Shown one piece after another: positions 1 through 8,619 of a stretch of DNA of 46,001 nt (its first letter is position 1; each line of letters starts with the position of its first letter). Both the position numbers and the translations under genes were made by a program. A model generated the notes under the pieces. It was not told the origin of the DNA. It was given only the letters and a program-made list of their open reading frames with translations, and did no database searches. The stretch covers positions 1 through 46,001 of the forward strand of contig JAADEM010000157.1 of assembly GCA_013153405.1 (NCBI GenBank). Direction: 5' to 3'. The DNA is from Chlorobiota bacterium (GTDB lineage Bacteria > Bacteroidota > Bacteroidia > Bacteroidales > Marinilabiliaceae).

Positions 1-1
1 G

Positions 2-409
2 TTACTCATATTTATGCGAAGCTATGCCGTCGGCAAGAACTTCGAGAAATGTTTTAATAGGGCCTGAAGCCACCATTTTTATCATCGGATTAAGCTCGGC
101 TTTAATGGTAAGCTTAATACGACTGTCACCCTCTGCCACCTCTTTTATCTGAATCCAGAGAAAAAAGTTAACGGGCGTATTCCCTTCGGCCACATACTTA
201 ATGGTATCGTGTGGATTGGTCTCCACTATACGCAACCCAACCTCACCCACCATATCAATCTCAAACGTACAATGGTCGCCAAACGATTGCCAGTTCTTTA
301 TTTTATCCTGAGGAATAACCTCTCCAAAATTATCGAAATCAGAAAGAAAATTGTATATCGTTTCTGCAGAATAAGGAACTTCCTTAATAGCACTTTCAAA
401 TTTTGTCAT
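2..409 (-). CDS. SRPBCC-fold (START/polyketide cyclase-like) protein
   Basis: A complete 135-residue protein that fits the SRPBCC ligand-binding fold: an N-terminal strand, the YSAETIYNFLSDFDN helix segment, a run of beta strands and a long C-terminal helix (KTFLEVLADGIASHKYE). Members bind hydrophobic ligands; I cannot name the ligand from sequence. There is no signal peptide, so it is probably cytoplasmic. It starts 11 bp after the pyrE stop on the same strand and is probably co-transcribed with pyrE. The ATG at 407-409 is the only good start. The fold assignment is reasonable; the biological role is unknown. Confidence 0.7.
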   Translation of the reverse strand: MTKFESAIKEVPYSAETIYNFLSDFDNFGEVIPQDKIKNWQSFGDHCTFEIDMVGEVGLRIVETNPHDTIKYVAEGNTPVNFFLWIQIKEVAEGDSRIKLTIKAELNPMIKMVASGPIKTFLEVLADGIASHKYE

Positions 410-420
410 CTTATTGTTTT

Positions 421-1056
421 TTATTCCTTGTTCCAGTTACCCGGATCTTTTCGCCACTCCGACAGTGTCTGAATATCACTTTCTGAAACATATCCTGTTT
501 CTACCGCCACATCAACCAGAGTTCCATAATCACTTAAAACGGTAAGCTTAACTCCTGCCTTCTCAAAATTATCTTTAGCCACCTGAAATCCGTAAGTAAA
601 AATTGCAAACATCTCCAGCACCTCGCTACCGGCATTGCGCAAAGCTTCTACTGCTTTCAGACTGCTTCCTCCGGTTGATATCAGATCTTCGATAACCACA
701 ACCTTTTTCCCGGGCTTAAGGTCTCCTTCAATAAGGTTTCCCATGCCATGACCTTTTGGTGCTGACCTTACATAAACAAAAGGCAACCCGAGCTCTTCGG
801 CTACTAAAACACCTTGTGCAATTGCTCCAGTTGCCACTCCGGCTATCACTTCAACATCGGGATGTTTTTCACGTATAAGCTTGCTGAACTGCTCCTTGAT
901 AAATGTTCGTAAAGCCGGGTATGACAAAGTTTTGCGGTTATCACAATATATGGGTGATTTCCATCCTGATGCCCACGTAAAAGGATTTGCGGGTTGCAAT
1001 TTTATTGCCTTTATTTGCATCAGCTCTTTGGCTATCTTTACTTCTAATTTTTCCAT
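421..1056 (-). CDS. pyrE: Orotate phosphoribosyltransferase
   Basis: Makes orotidine 5'-phosphate from orotate and PRPP in de novo pyrimidine synthesis, in the cytoplasm. The 211-residue form starting MEKLEVKIAK has the usual family length. The PRPP-binding signature VVVIEDLISTGGSS lies at about residues 119-132, and the flexible-loop residues (RSAPKGHGMGN) at about 97-107. The reading frame stays open another 52 codons upstream, but that extension overlaps the divergent Nudix gene and is not pyrE-like, so I chose the ATG at 1054-1056. The start codon shares the tetramer CATG with the Nudix start. A TACCTTTG element 5 bp upstream suggests a leaderless or nearly leaderless message. Confidence 0.95.
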   Translation of the reverse strand: MEKLEVKIAKELMQIKAIKLQPANPFTWASGWKSPIYCDNRKTLSYPALRTFIKEQFSKLIREKHPDVEVIAGVATGAIAQGVLVAEELGLPFVYVRSAPKGHGMGNLIEGDLKPGKKVVVIEDLISTGGSSLKAVEALRNAGSEVLEMFAIFTYGFQVAKDNFEKAGVKLTVLSDYGTLVDVAVETGYVSESDIQTLSEWRKDPGNWNKE

Positions 1057-1684
1057 GATGCAAAGGTATAAAGTTTTTTTTAAGGACAGAACTCTTTTTT
1101 TTACCGACGATATCTCCGGAACTGCAGTTGCTAAAGCAGATGCAATATACAAATATGACACTGCAAACGGATTGAAAAAATTCATCGACGGATTTCTCTC
1201 AAAGGACCACATTTTATTTGCAGTAATTTACAGCCACGACATAAAAAGTTGTTTTAGCACCTTCAGGTCATTATTTAAAATAATTATTGCTGCAGGCGGA
1301 ATGGTTTTCAACAAAAAAAATGAATTCATCGGAATTTACCGGCGTGGAATGAATGATTTGCCCAAAGGAAAGCTTGACGAAGGAGAAACCATTGAGGAAT
1401 GTGCCGTGCGCGAAATAATGGAAGAATGCGGCATCGACAATGCTGTGATAAAAAAAAATATTACGGTTACCTACCATATCTATTTTATAGATAATACTCC
1501 TGTACTTAAAGAGACTCACTGGTTCAGGATGACTACGACCGCCTCCGGACTTACTCCTCAGACCGAAGAGGATATAGAAAACATATTCTGGGTAAAACCA
1601 AAAGAAATAAAAACATTTCTTGAGAAAGCATACCCTGCTATAAAGGAGGTAGTTAGTAACGAATTCCGTAATCTGAACTTTTAA
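1055..1684 (+). CDS. Nudix hydrolase
   Basis: A 209-residue protein with a complete Nudix box at about residues 105-127: GKLDEGE, then REIMEECGI, which matches GX5EX7REUXEEXGU. These enzymes hydrolyse nucleoside diphosphates linked to another group, using Mg2+ held by the REUXEE glutamates; the substrate is not predictable here. About 75 residues precede the Nudix domain (YKVFFKDRTLFFTDD). The start is ATG at 1055 or the next codon, ATG at 1058. Longer starts would run back through pyrE on the other strand and are unlikely. The gene is divergent from pyrE with overlapping start codons. Confidence 0.88.
   Translation: MMQRYKVFFKDRTLFFTDDISGTAVAKADAIYKYDTANGLKKFIDGFLSKDHILFAVIYSHDIKSCFSTFRSLFKIIIAAGGMVFNKKNEFIGIYRRGMNDLPKGKLDEGETIEECAVREIMEECGIDNAVIKKNITVTYHIYFIDNTPVLKETHWFRMTTTASGLTPQTEEDIENIFWVKPKEIKTFLEKAYPAIKEVVSNEFRNLNF
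1061..1068 (-). promoter_or_regulatory. Candidate -7 element for pyrE
   Basis: Read on the minus strand this is TACCTTTG, a match to the Bacteroidota housekeeping -7 element TAnnTTTG. It ends 5 bp before the pyrE ATG, so the transcript would begin at or near the start codon. No TTTG element is seen at the expected distance upstream. It lies inside the first codons of the divergent Nudix gene. Confidence 0.45.
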
Positions 1685-1845
1685 GCATTTTCCTAAGCAA
1701 GGGAGTAAAATTTATAATTCCGAATTTCTGTAAAAACCCGTTATTTATTACCCGGATATTGAACAATTAAGGAGCTAATTTACCGATACCACCGGATATC
1801 TCCTGAAAAAAAAACACTTTACCCCCGATTCAAAGAAAATTCTTT

Positions 1846-1853
1846 TATTTTTG
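1846..1853 (+). promoter_or_regulatory. Candidate -7 element for the SPOR-domain gene
   Basis: TATTTTTG matches TAnnTTTG and lies 43 bp before the ATG at 1896. No TTTG is found 19-21 bp upstream, so this is a half-match only. Confidence 0.35.
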
Positions 1854-1895
1854 TAGTACGTTGAAACCGGGTAATAAAAAACATTAACAGGGGGA

Positions 1896-2594
1896 ATGAC
1901 TGAAGAGGCTTTTACAGAGTGGAAAAATCAAACAAGGCAGGAGGCCTTGGAAAAAGAAGTGCAACGATTGCGTGAAAGAACATACAGGCAGTCGGGAAAA
2001 ATTGCTTCATTGCGGCGCACTGTCTATTTTACAACATTTTTCTTTACTGCTCTGCTAACAATAATGGCTGTTAAAGGTATGATAGTACTTTCGGCCGACA
2101 AAACAAAACCGACAACAGAACAGTTATCCCAGAAAATTACTGCTATACAAAAACCCGAACAGGTTACAACGCCCACCGAAAACAAAGCAGAAACAATCAT
2201 CGATTCAATTCCGGTTCCTTTAAACAAAACAAAAGGGCTGATTTATTGCGTTCAGATAGGTGCATATACCGGAATAAACCTTGATGATTATAAAGAAAAC
2301 CTCATATCCCTTCAGCAGGATTCTTACGACGGAATAAATCAGCTCACGCTAGGTCGGTTCAGAGATTACGAAAAAGCCAGGACCTTTTTGGATATTGTAA
2401 AACGCATTGGATTCAACGATGCTTTCATTATGAAATTCAATGACGGTAAAAGAGTCCCGGTTAAAACCCCAGCTACTCAACAAGTCATAGGTCCCACGCC
2501 TCAGGAACCCGTCACAAAAGAAATAACAGACAGTTTAACGTTACCTGAAGACAGTGTCACTATTGAGATAGCTATTTCCGATTCTCTTTTTTAA
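1896..2594 (+). CDS. SPOR-domain single-pass membrane protein
   Basis: 232 residues. The N-terminus is charged and likely coiled coil (about residues 8-40, LEKEVQRLRERTYRQSGK). One membrane segment follows at about 43-66, then a Thr/Pro/Lys-rich linker. A SPOR-like domain spans about residues 115-187 (YCVQIGAYTG, LTLGRFRDYEKA, GFNDAFIMKF). SPOR domains bind denuded peptidoglycan glycan strands at division sites, so an envelope or septal role is plausible but inferred. The C-terminal 45 residues are acidic and low-complexity. It has no signal peptidase site; the topology should be cytoplasmic N-terminus with periplasmic SPOR domain. Confidence 0.72.
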   Translation: MTEEAFTEWKNQTRQEALEKEVQRLRERTYRQSGKIASLRRTVYFTTFFFTALLTIMAVKGMIVLSADKTKPTTEQLSQKITAIQKPEQVTTPTENKAETIIDSIPVPLNKTKGLIYCVQIGAYTGINLDDYKENLISLQQDSYDGINQLTLGRFRDYEKARTFLDIVKRIGFNDAFIMKFNDGKRVPVKTPATQQVIGPTPQEPVTKEITDSLTLPEDSVTIEIAISDSLF

Positions 2595-2720
2595 TTCCCT
2601 TTTAACACAGCCTTCTCTTCCTAAAAAAAGAGATATCTTTTTTAATATTTATTAACATTCTTGCGTGTCAAAATATTTTTTTCAGTTATATTTACGCCGA
2701 TTTAACCAAATATACTCAAC

Positions 2721-3518
2721 ATGAAAGGGGCCATCATAGGAGACATTATAGGTTCAGTTTACATCGACAAACCCATCGATGCAAATAATTTCCAGTTTAT
2801 TAAACCCTCGTCTGCATACACTGATGACACAATTCTTACTCTATCAACAGCTGATGCAATATTAAACGGCAAAAGCTTTGCAGAATCCCTCAGGGAATGG
2901 GTGCGCACCTGCCCGATGGCCGGATATCGTGAGGAGTTTCTGAACTGGGTACTATCAAATGATAAAAGTGTTTACATAAGCAGCGGTAATGGTGCCGCCA
3001 GAAGAATAAGCCCCATAGGTTTTGCAGCAGAAAGTATCGAAGAAGCAATGAGCCTTGCCGAAGAAACAACAAAAATAACACATAACATTCCTCTTAAAAT
3101 CAAAGCATCAAAAGCTGTTGCCGGAGCTATTTATCTGGCAAAAAATGATGGCATAAAAAAAGAGATAAAACAGTTTGTTGAAGATATTTTTGATTTCAGA
3201 CTGAATGAAAACATATCTGATTACCCTTCGTCATCGGTTGAAGAATCTCCTGTTCCTGCAGCAGTTACTGCATTCCTTATGTCCGACTCATACGAGGATG
3301 CAATAAAAAAAGCCATTTTAATCGGTGGTCCCACTAACACCCTGGCATCAATTACAGGCGGAATAGCGCAGGCATATTACAAACATATTCCGAAGTCTAT
3401 CATAAGAAAATCGCTGGAACGACTTACACCCAAAATGAAAGAGATTATTGTTGAATTTGAAGAGAAATATTTCCCTCAGCAAAAGATTGCTGCAGATTTC
3501 ATTCTTAACATGAGGTGA
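2721..3518 (+). CDS. ADP-ribosylglycohydrolase-family protein with altered metal site
   Basis: 265 residues along the whole DraG/ARH fold: GAIIGDIIGS at the N-terminus, the YTDDTILT motif at about 33-40, THNIP at about 120-124, and a C-terminal LIGGPTNTLASITGG block at about 200-214. Family members remove ADP-ribose from proteins or small molecules using two Mg2+ ions. In the usual family motif the C-terminal block reads GGDxDT, with both Asp as metal ligands. Here they are Pro204 and Asn206 (CCC at 3330-3332, AAC at 3336-3338). The family call is firm. Activity is doubtful, and it may be a binding or regulatory paralogue. Confidence 0.85.
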   Translation: MKGAIIGDIIGSVYIDKPIDANNFQFIKPSSAYTDDTILTLSTADAILNGKSFAESLREWVRTCPMAGYREEFLNWVLSNDKSVYISSGNGAARRISPIGFAAESIEEAMSLAEETTKITHNIPLKIKASKAVAGAIYLAKNDGIKKEIKQFVEDIFDFRLNENISDYPSSSVEESPVPAAVTAFLMSDSYEDAIKKAILIGGPTNTLASITGGIAQAYYKHIPKSIIRKSLERLTPKMKEIIVEFEEKYFPQQKIAADFILNMR

Positions 3519-3552
3519 AAACCACAAAACCGGATACAAAGAATAAAAACAA

Positions 3553-3584
3553 AAAAGCCCGTCCGGGAAAAGACAGGCCTTTAA
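3553..3584. terminator. Probable bidirectional terminator
   Basis: An imperfect hairpin (AAAAGCCCGTC, loop CGGGAAAA, GACAGGCCTTT, with two mismatches in the arms) sits between the convergent ADP-ribosylglycohydrolase and hpf-like genes. It has an A-run on one side and a T-rich stretch on the other. Confidence 0.6.
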
Positions 3585-3600
3585 AACGTTTTATTTTTCG

Positions 3601-3930
3601 TTATCGCTTACGCTTATATTCGTAATCTTTACGTTCGAGTTCATATTGTCTTTTCACAGCTTTTTTAAACTCTGCAAAAAGTCCGGTAACTACTTTCATC
3701 ACATCCTTACCTTCTTCGGCAATTAAAACTTTTTTGCTTTTAAGATTTATAGATGCGCTCACTTTGTACAAAGATGAAGAGTGATCGAAAATCACCTCAA
3801 GAGTCAGTTCCTTATCATATTTTTTGAAAAGCTCTTTGTAAAATTCGCTTTTCTCTTCACATAAGGCCTTCACTTTCTCCTGAAGCGGCTCTTCAACCTC
3901 ACTAATGTTCTTAATTATCAATTCTACCAT
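3601..3930 (-). CDS. hpf: HPF/RaiA-type ribosome hibernation factor (short form)
   Basis: 109 residues consistent with the S30AE/RaiA fold: an N-terminal strand MVELIIKNISEV, a long helix, two strands (LTLEVIFDHSSSLYKVSASI and KVLIAEEGKD) and a C-terminal basic helix. Short HPF-type proteins bind the 30S decoding region and promote inactive 100S ribosomes in stationary phase. The length matches the short form without the dimerisation domain. It begins 32 bp after lon on the same strand, so the pair may be co-transcribed, which would couple ribosome hibernation with Lon-dependent stress control (inference). Confidence 0.8.
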   Translation of the reverse strand: MVELIIKNISEVEEPLQEKVKALCEEKSEFYKELFKKYDKELTLEVIFDHSSSLYKVSASINLKSKKVLIAEEGKDVMKVVTGLFAEFKKAVKRQYELERKDYEYKRKR

Positions 3931-3962
3931 GATGTTATTTTTAAAATAAAATTACTATTATT

Positions 3963-6425
3963 TCAGATCTTAAGCGGATTTTTCACTTTTTCTTTTAAAA
4001 GAGCTATTGACAGCACTTCATCGACAGTGTCAACAAAATGAAATTTAAGTCCTTCGATATAGATGCTTTTTATCTCATCTATATCTTTCTTATTCTCTTT
4101 CGAAAGAATAATATCGGTAATGCCTGCCCGTTTGGCTGCAAGAATCTTCTCTTTTATTCCACCCACAGGCAGCACCTTGCCGCGCAGTGTTATTTCACCG
4201 GTCATTGCAATACGCTTTTTCACTTTACGCTGGGTAAAGGCCGAAGCAAGAGATGTAACCAGCGTAACACCTGCCGACGGACCGTCTTTGGGTATTGCTC
4301 CTTCAGGAACATGAACATGCACATTCCATTTCTCAAAAGCCTCCGGATCGATACCGAGCTCCTCGGCATGTGAGTGAATGTATTCAAGTGCGAGCACAGC
4401 CGACTCTTTCATTACATCTCCCAGATTACCTGTAAGGGTAAGTTTCCCCTTGCCTTTGCTCAGGCTCGTTTCCACAAACAGTATTTCGCCACCGACGGCT
4501 GTCCATGCAAGACCGGTAACCACACCTGCCATGTTGTTTTCAAGCCATCTGTCTTTCGAGAATCGTTCGGCTCCAAGATAATTTCTGACATCTGTTATTG
4601 TCAGATTCTTATTAATCTCCTCATCGCGGGCTATTTTAAGCGCAACTTTCCTGATGAGTTTAGCAAGCACCTTATTCAGTTCTCTAACTCCCGATTCTCT
4701 GGTATAGTGTTCAATGATATATGCAAGTATTTTTTTATTGAACTTAATGGTTCCCTTCGGAATGCCATGATCTTCCATCTGCTGCGGTATCAGATGCCTT
4801 CTTGCAATCTCAACCTTCTCATCAAGAATATAACCGCTAACTTCGATAAGCTCCATTCTGTCAAGCAGAGGAGCTGCAATTGTACTTAAATTATTGGCTG
4901 TTGCGATGAACATCACTTTCGACAGATCGAAATCAACTTCCAGGAAATTATCATGGAAGTTGGCATTCTGTTCCGGATCAAGCACTTCCAGAAGTGCAGA
5001 GGCCGGATCACCATGAAAAGTTGAACTGATCTTGTCAATCTCGTCCAGAATAAACACCGGGTTTGCTGCACCTGCTTTTTTAATATTCTGAATTATTCGT
5101 CCGGGCATTGCACCAATGTATGTCTTCCTGTGACCACGTATCTCTGCCTCATCATGCAACCCGCCAAGTGACATTCTGACATACTTACGCCCCAGTGACT
5201 CTGCAATTGATTTTCCGAGTGATGTTTTACCAACTCCCGGAGGTCCGTACAGACAAATGATAGGCGATTTAAGCTCACCTTTAAGCTTCAGTACTGCAAG
5301 GTGCTCAAGAATCCTCTCCTTCACTTTGTCAAGTCCGTAGTGATCTCTGTCGAGTATCTTCGATGCCCTTTTCAGGTCATAAATATCCTCAGTATACTCA
5401 TTCCAGGGCAAGTCGAGCAGTGTCTGCAGATAGTTGTACTGCACCGAATATTCACCTGCGGCAGGATTAAGCCGCTGAAGTTTGTCAAGCTCTTTGTTGA
5501 AAAGCTCGGCAACCTCTTTACTCCACTTCTTGGTTTCGGCTTTTTCTTTCAGCTCCCGTATCTCCTGCTCAATAGGACTTGAACCCAACTCATCCTGGAT
5601 AGCCTTTATTTGCTGCTGCAACAGGTATTCACGCTGCTGCTGATCAATATCAAGCTTAACTTTCGACTGAATATCATTCTTCAGTTCGTTCATCTGAACC
5701 TCGCGGGCAAGATATTCAAGCAACTTCATACCCCTTGCAATGAGATCATCGATCTCAAGAAGTTCCTGCTTGTGCTCTATCTTAATATCGGTATTTGAAC
5801 AGACGAAATTTATCAGAAACACCGGATTGTCGATATTCCTGATTGCAAAAGATGCATCGGGCGGAAGATTGGAAGAACTTTTTATAATCCTGAGTGAAAG
5901 GTCTTTAATAGAACCTACAATTGCTTCAAACTTGTCTTTGTCCTCCTCTTCCGGTGTAACGTCAGGCAAAGCTTCCACCCTGGCAGAATAATAAGGTTCG
6001 GTGGCAGTAAGCTCGGTCATGCGAAACCGTTTCTTGCCCTGAATAATTACAGAGGTGGAATTGTCGGGCATTTCAAGAACCTTAATAATCTTGGCAACGG
6101 TTCCAACCTTGTACAGGTCATCAAAACCGGGATCCTCAACATTAACATCCTTTTGTGCTATGGCACCGAAATATCCTTTAGAGTCCTTCAGTTCCTGTAT
6201 GAGCCTCATAGATTTCTCTCTTCCCAGAGAAATCGGAATTATAACCCCGGGAAACAACACCGTATTACGCAGTGGCAACAACGGCAACTCTTCGGGCAGC
6301 TCATACTCATTTACATTATCATCATCTTCTTCTGTTACTATCGGTATAAAATCTGACTCGGACTCAAACATATCTGCTAAAAAAAATTTATTTTGATCGA
6401 ATAATGCATTACCCATATCGCTCAC
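3963..6425 (-). CDS. lon: ATP-dependent protease Lon
   Basis: About 820 residues, a full LonA. The N-terminal substrate domain begins near [14 protein letters not shown] (residues 48-60). Coiled coil covers about 240-320. The AAA+ module has Walker A GPPGVGKT at 394-401 and Walker [10 protein letters not shown]. The C-terminal Ser/Lys protease has KDGPSAG (Ser717) and GGIKEK (Lys760). It degrades misfolded and regulatory proteins as a cytoplasmic hexamer. The first in-frame start is GTG at 6423-6425, and ATG at 6414-6416 is an equally good alternative. A TATCTTTG promoter element at 6507-6514 and a perfect inverted repeat at 6454-6471 precede it. Confidence 0.97.
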   Translation of the reverse strand: MSDMGNALFDQNKFFLADMFESESDFIPIVTEEDDDNVNEYELPEELPLLPLRNTVLFPGVIIPISLGREKSMRLIQELKDSKGYFGAIAQKDVNVEDPGFDDLYKVGTVAKIIKVLEMPDNSTSVIIQGKKRFRMTELTATEPYYSARVEALPDVTPEEEDKDKFEAIVGSIKDLSLRIIKSSSNLPPDASFAIRNIDNPVFLINFVCSNTDIKIEHKQELLEIDDLIARGMKLLEYLAREVQMNELKNDIQSKVKLDIDQQQREYLLQQQIKAIQDELGSSPIEQEIRELKEKAETKKWSKEVAELFNKELDKLQRLNPAAGEYSVQYNYLQTLLDLPWNEYTEDIYDLKRASKILDRDHYGLDKVKERILEHLAVLKLKGELKSPIICLYGPPGVGKTSLGKSIAESLGRKYVRMSLGGLHDEAEIRGHRKTYIGAMPGRIIQNIKKAGAANPVFILDEIDKISSTFHGDPASALLEVLDPEQNANFHDNFLEVDFDLSKVMFIATANNLSTIAAPLLDRMELIEVSGYILDEKVEIARRHLIPQQMEDHGIPKGTIKFNKKILAYIIEHYTRESGVRELNKVLAKLIRKVALKIARDEEINKNLTITDVRNYLGAERFSKDRWLENNMAGVVTGLAWTAVGGEILFVETSLSKGKGKLTLTGNLGDVMKESAVLALEYIHSHAEELGIDPEAFEKWNVHVHVPEGAIPKDGPSAGVTLVTSLASAFTQRKVKKRIAMTGEITLRGKVLPVGGIKEKILAAKRAGITDIILSKENKKDIDEIKSIYIEGLKFHFVDTVDEVLSIALLKEKVKNPLKI

Positions 6426-6453
6426 TCATTTGTAAAAAAACAATATGACATTT

Positions 6454-6471
6454 TGTCCTTTTTAAAGGACA
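6454..6471. promoter_or_regulatory. Inverted repeat in the lon leader
   Basis: TGTCCTTT and AAAGGACA form a perfect 8-bp inverted repeat with two bases between. It lies between the candidate lon promoter and the start codon, about 28 bp upstream of the GTG. It could be a repressor operator or, in RNA, a 7-bp hairpin with a four-base loop close to the initiation region. Confidence 0.5.
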
Positions 6472-6506
6472 TACTACGCCGGTATTACTACAGGCAATCT
6501 GTATGC

Positions 6507-6514
6507 CAAAGATA
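6507..6514 (-). promoter_or_regulatory. Candidate -7 element for lon
   Basis: Minus-strand TATCTTTG fits TAnnTTTG exactly. A TTTG lies 17 bp further upstream (6532-6535 as CAAA on plus), shorter than the usual 19-21. The implied leader is roughly 75 nt and carries the inverted repeat at 6454-6471. Confidence 0.5.
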
Positions 6515-6532
6515 CAAACTTAAATGTCCGGC

Positions 6533-6563
6533 AAAAAAAAAGCTTCGGGTATACCGAAGCTTT
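6533..6563 (-). terminator. Rho-independent terminator of rpmE2
   Basis: On the minus strand AAAGCTTCGG, loop TATAC, CCGAAGCTTT is a perfect stem followed by a run of T. It lies just after the L31 stop codon and separates rpmE2 from lon. Confidence 0.85.
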
Positions 6564-6589
6564 CTACGCTAACCCTTAAAAAGGTTAAT

Positions 6590-6859
6590 TTATTTCTTTG
6601 CCTTGACTTTGTCAAGATGCTTCTGATATCTGCTTCTGAACTTATCCACACGTCCTGCAGTATCAACCAATTTCATCTTACCGGTATAAAAAGGATGAGA
6701 AGAACTTGAAATTTCAAGTTTTACCTGCGGATACTCCACCCCATCAATAACTATAGTATCTTTTGTTGCAACAGTTGAACGAGTAATAAATGTATCATTG
6801 TTCGACATGTCTGTAAAAGCTACCAGCCGATAATTCTCCGGATGTATTCCTTTTTTCAT
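6590..6859 (-). CDS. rpmE2: 50S ribosomal protein L31, type B
   Basis: 89 residues, the normal length of the type B form. It opens [17 protein letters not shown] and contains [10 protein letters not shown] and [11 protein letters not shown], both L31 hallmarks. The zinc-binding cysteines of type A L31 are absent, as expected for type B. It is a component of the large subunit at the inter-subunit bridge. It has its own promoter (TTTG, 19 bp, TACCTTTG at 6898-6928) and its own terminator, so it is a single-gene transcript. Confidence 0.96.
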   Translation of the reverse strand: MKKGIHPENYRLVAFTDMSNNDTFITRSTVATKDTIVIDGVEYPQVKLEISSSSHPFYTGKMKLVDTAGRVDKFRSRYQKHLDKVKAKK

Positions 6860-6897
6860 TGTTATATATTTTTATGTCTGTTTCCAAAAACGGATTG

Positions 6898-6928
6898 CAA
6901 AGGTAAATATAAAAATTTTAAACACAAA
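6898..6928 (-). promoter_or_regulatory. rpmE2 promoter
   Basis: On the minus strand TTTG (6925-6928), a 19-bp spacer and TACCTTTG (6898-6905) match both elements and the spacing of the Bacteroidota housekeeping promoter. It lies 38 bp upstream of the rpmE2 start. Confidence 0.75.
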
Positions 6929-6946
6929 CTTAAATTCTTAAATAAA

Positions 6947-8419
6947 TTAAAATTCAAGCCATGAATTATAATCTTCTTTCCGTTTAGGAGGAAACTTTTT
7001 GTGAAAAAATTCATTCTTATGCGGATCATAATCATAATCCGAAGCCCATTCTTTACCTTTTTCGGCAATTTGTTTCACTGCATCAATTATATAATCCAGC
7101 TCATCATCCGACATTGTAGGATGTACCGACATACGCACCCATCCCGGTTTTTCCGATAAAACTCCGGCATCAATTTTACTGGTAATTTTATTGGATGTAT
7201 AAAAATCAACATGTAACAGATAATGTCCGTATGTTCCGGCACATGAACAACCACCGCGCACCTGTATACCAAACCGGTCATTCAGTAACCGTACAACCAG
7301 GTTGAAATGAATATCATCAAGATAAAAGGATATAGAACCGATACGCTCTTCCACATTATCGGCAAGAATATTCATACCCGGAATCTTCCTGAACTCTTTG
7401 AATATTTTACCAACCATCTCCTCTTCACGCTTACGAATATTTTCGCAACCCATCTCCTCTTTCAGCTTAATCGCCATTGCCGCCCTTATGGACTGAAGAA
7501 ATCCCGGAGTACCGCCATCTTCTCTGGCTTCAATATCATCAACATATTTATACTTATTCCAGCGGTTTGTCCAGTCTACGGTTCCGCCTCCGGCATTATC
7601 TGGAGCAGTGTTATGATACAGTGCCTTATTGAAAATCATCACTCCGGCACTTCCCGGGCCGCCCAGGAATTTATGAGGAGAAAAGAATATAGCATCGAGT
7701 CCTTCCATAGGATCTTCAGGATGCATATCAATTGGCTCATACGGTGCATTAGCAGCAAAATCAACAAAACAAAAACCTCCGTTCTCATGCATTATTCTGG
7801 CAAGCTCTCGATAGGGCGGATGAATACCTGTAACATTAGAGCAAGCCGAAAAGGAACCTATTTTAAAGGGGCGCTTTTCATACTTCTTAAGTTCTTTACG
7901 CAACTGGTCAGGATCAACAAGAAGGTCTTCATTAGGTTCAAGAACAACAACATCAGCTTCGGTTTCAAGCCAGGAAGTATGGTTTGAATGATGCTCCATA
8001 TGAGTAATAAAAACCACAGGCCTCTCTTCGGGAGGAATAAAGCAGTGTTTTTTTGCCTGCTCGGGGATACGCAATCCCATTATGCGCTGTAACTTATTTA
8101 TAACATAAGTCATACCCGAGCCTATGGTGATGATTATATCATCCTCGCCTGCATTTACGTGGTCTTTTATTATCTTATGCGACAACTTATATACATTGGT
8201 CATGATCATTCCGGTATCGCTTGACTCGGAATGGGTATTTGCCACATAAGGACCTATCTTATCCAAAATAGCTTCCTCTATCGGCCTGTACAACCTGCCA
8301 CTGGCAATCCAGTCGGCATATATCAACGGTTTTTCTCCGTAGGGAGTTTTTATTTTAGCATCCCATCCTACTATGTTCTTTCTGAACTTCTCAAAATATG
8401 CTTCAAGATTATTGCTCAT
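6947..8419 (-). CDS. Class V aminotransferase-fold PLP enzyme
   Basis: 490 residues with the class V (cysteine desulfurase-like) PLP fold: IYADWIASGRLY near the N-terminus, HMEHHSN around residue 143, VDFAANAP containing the cofactor Asp, and the Schiff-base lysine in FFSPHKFLGGPGS. A cysteine-bearing RGGCSCAGTYG lies near residue 395. It is about 80 residues longer than SufS/CsdA, with an acidic, lysine-rich tail after the small domain. It has no suf or isc genes nearby and is flanked by rpmE2 and an AlkD-like gene. A desulfurase or lyase reaction is possible; the substrate is unknown. Confidence 0.82.
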   Translation of the reverse strand: MSNNLEAYFEKFRKNIVGWDAKIKTPYGEKPLIYADWIASGRLYRPIEEAILDKIGPYVANTHSESSDTGMIMTNVYKLSHKIIKDHVNAGEDDIIITIGSGMTYVINKLQRIMGLRIPEQAKKHCFIPPEERPVVFITHMEHHSNHTSWLETEADVVVLEPNEDLLVDPDQLRKELKKYEKRPFKIGSFSACSNVTGIHPPYRELARIMHENGGFCFVDFAANAPYEPIDMHPEDPMEGLDAIFFSPHKFLGGPGSAGVMIFNKALYHNTAPDNAGGGTVDWTNRWNKYKYVDDIEAREDGGTPGFLQSIRAAMAIKLKEEMGCENIRKREEEMVGKIFKEFRKIPGMNILADNVEERIGSISFYLDDIHFNLVVRLLNDRFGIQVRGGCSCAGTYGHYLLHVDFYTSNKITSKIDAGVLSEKPGWVRMSVHPTMSDDELDYIIDAVKQIAEKGKEWASDYDYDPHKNEFFHKKFPPKRKEDYNSWLEF

Positions 8420-8619
8420 TTTTGTTCCTTAATTAATTAGACTTCTAAAGTTACCGGAATAATCACGGGGATAAAAATATAAATTATTAGTTTTCAAAAA
8501 AATGTGATTTTTTTCACTTTTTATTTTCTATTGTTTTACCCATCCTTATAATGATAAATTGAAACAAAAACAGCCCTCATATATTTAATCCATAAGCCAA
8601 TTGTCTTTTTCGAATGAAA

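Noticed and set aside
1057-1212. 52-codon N-terminal extension of pyrE
   Set aside because: It is antisense to the Nudix gene and unlike PyrE; the MEKLEV start gives the family length.
7307-7987. 226-codon open frame on the plus strand opposite the aminotransferase gene
   Set aside because: Composition and position fit an antisense shadow; no domain or promoter.
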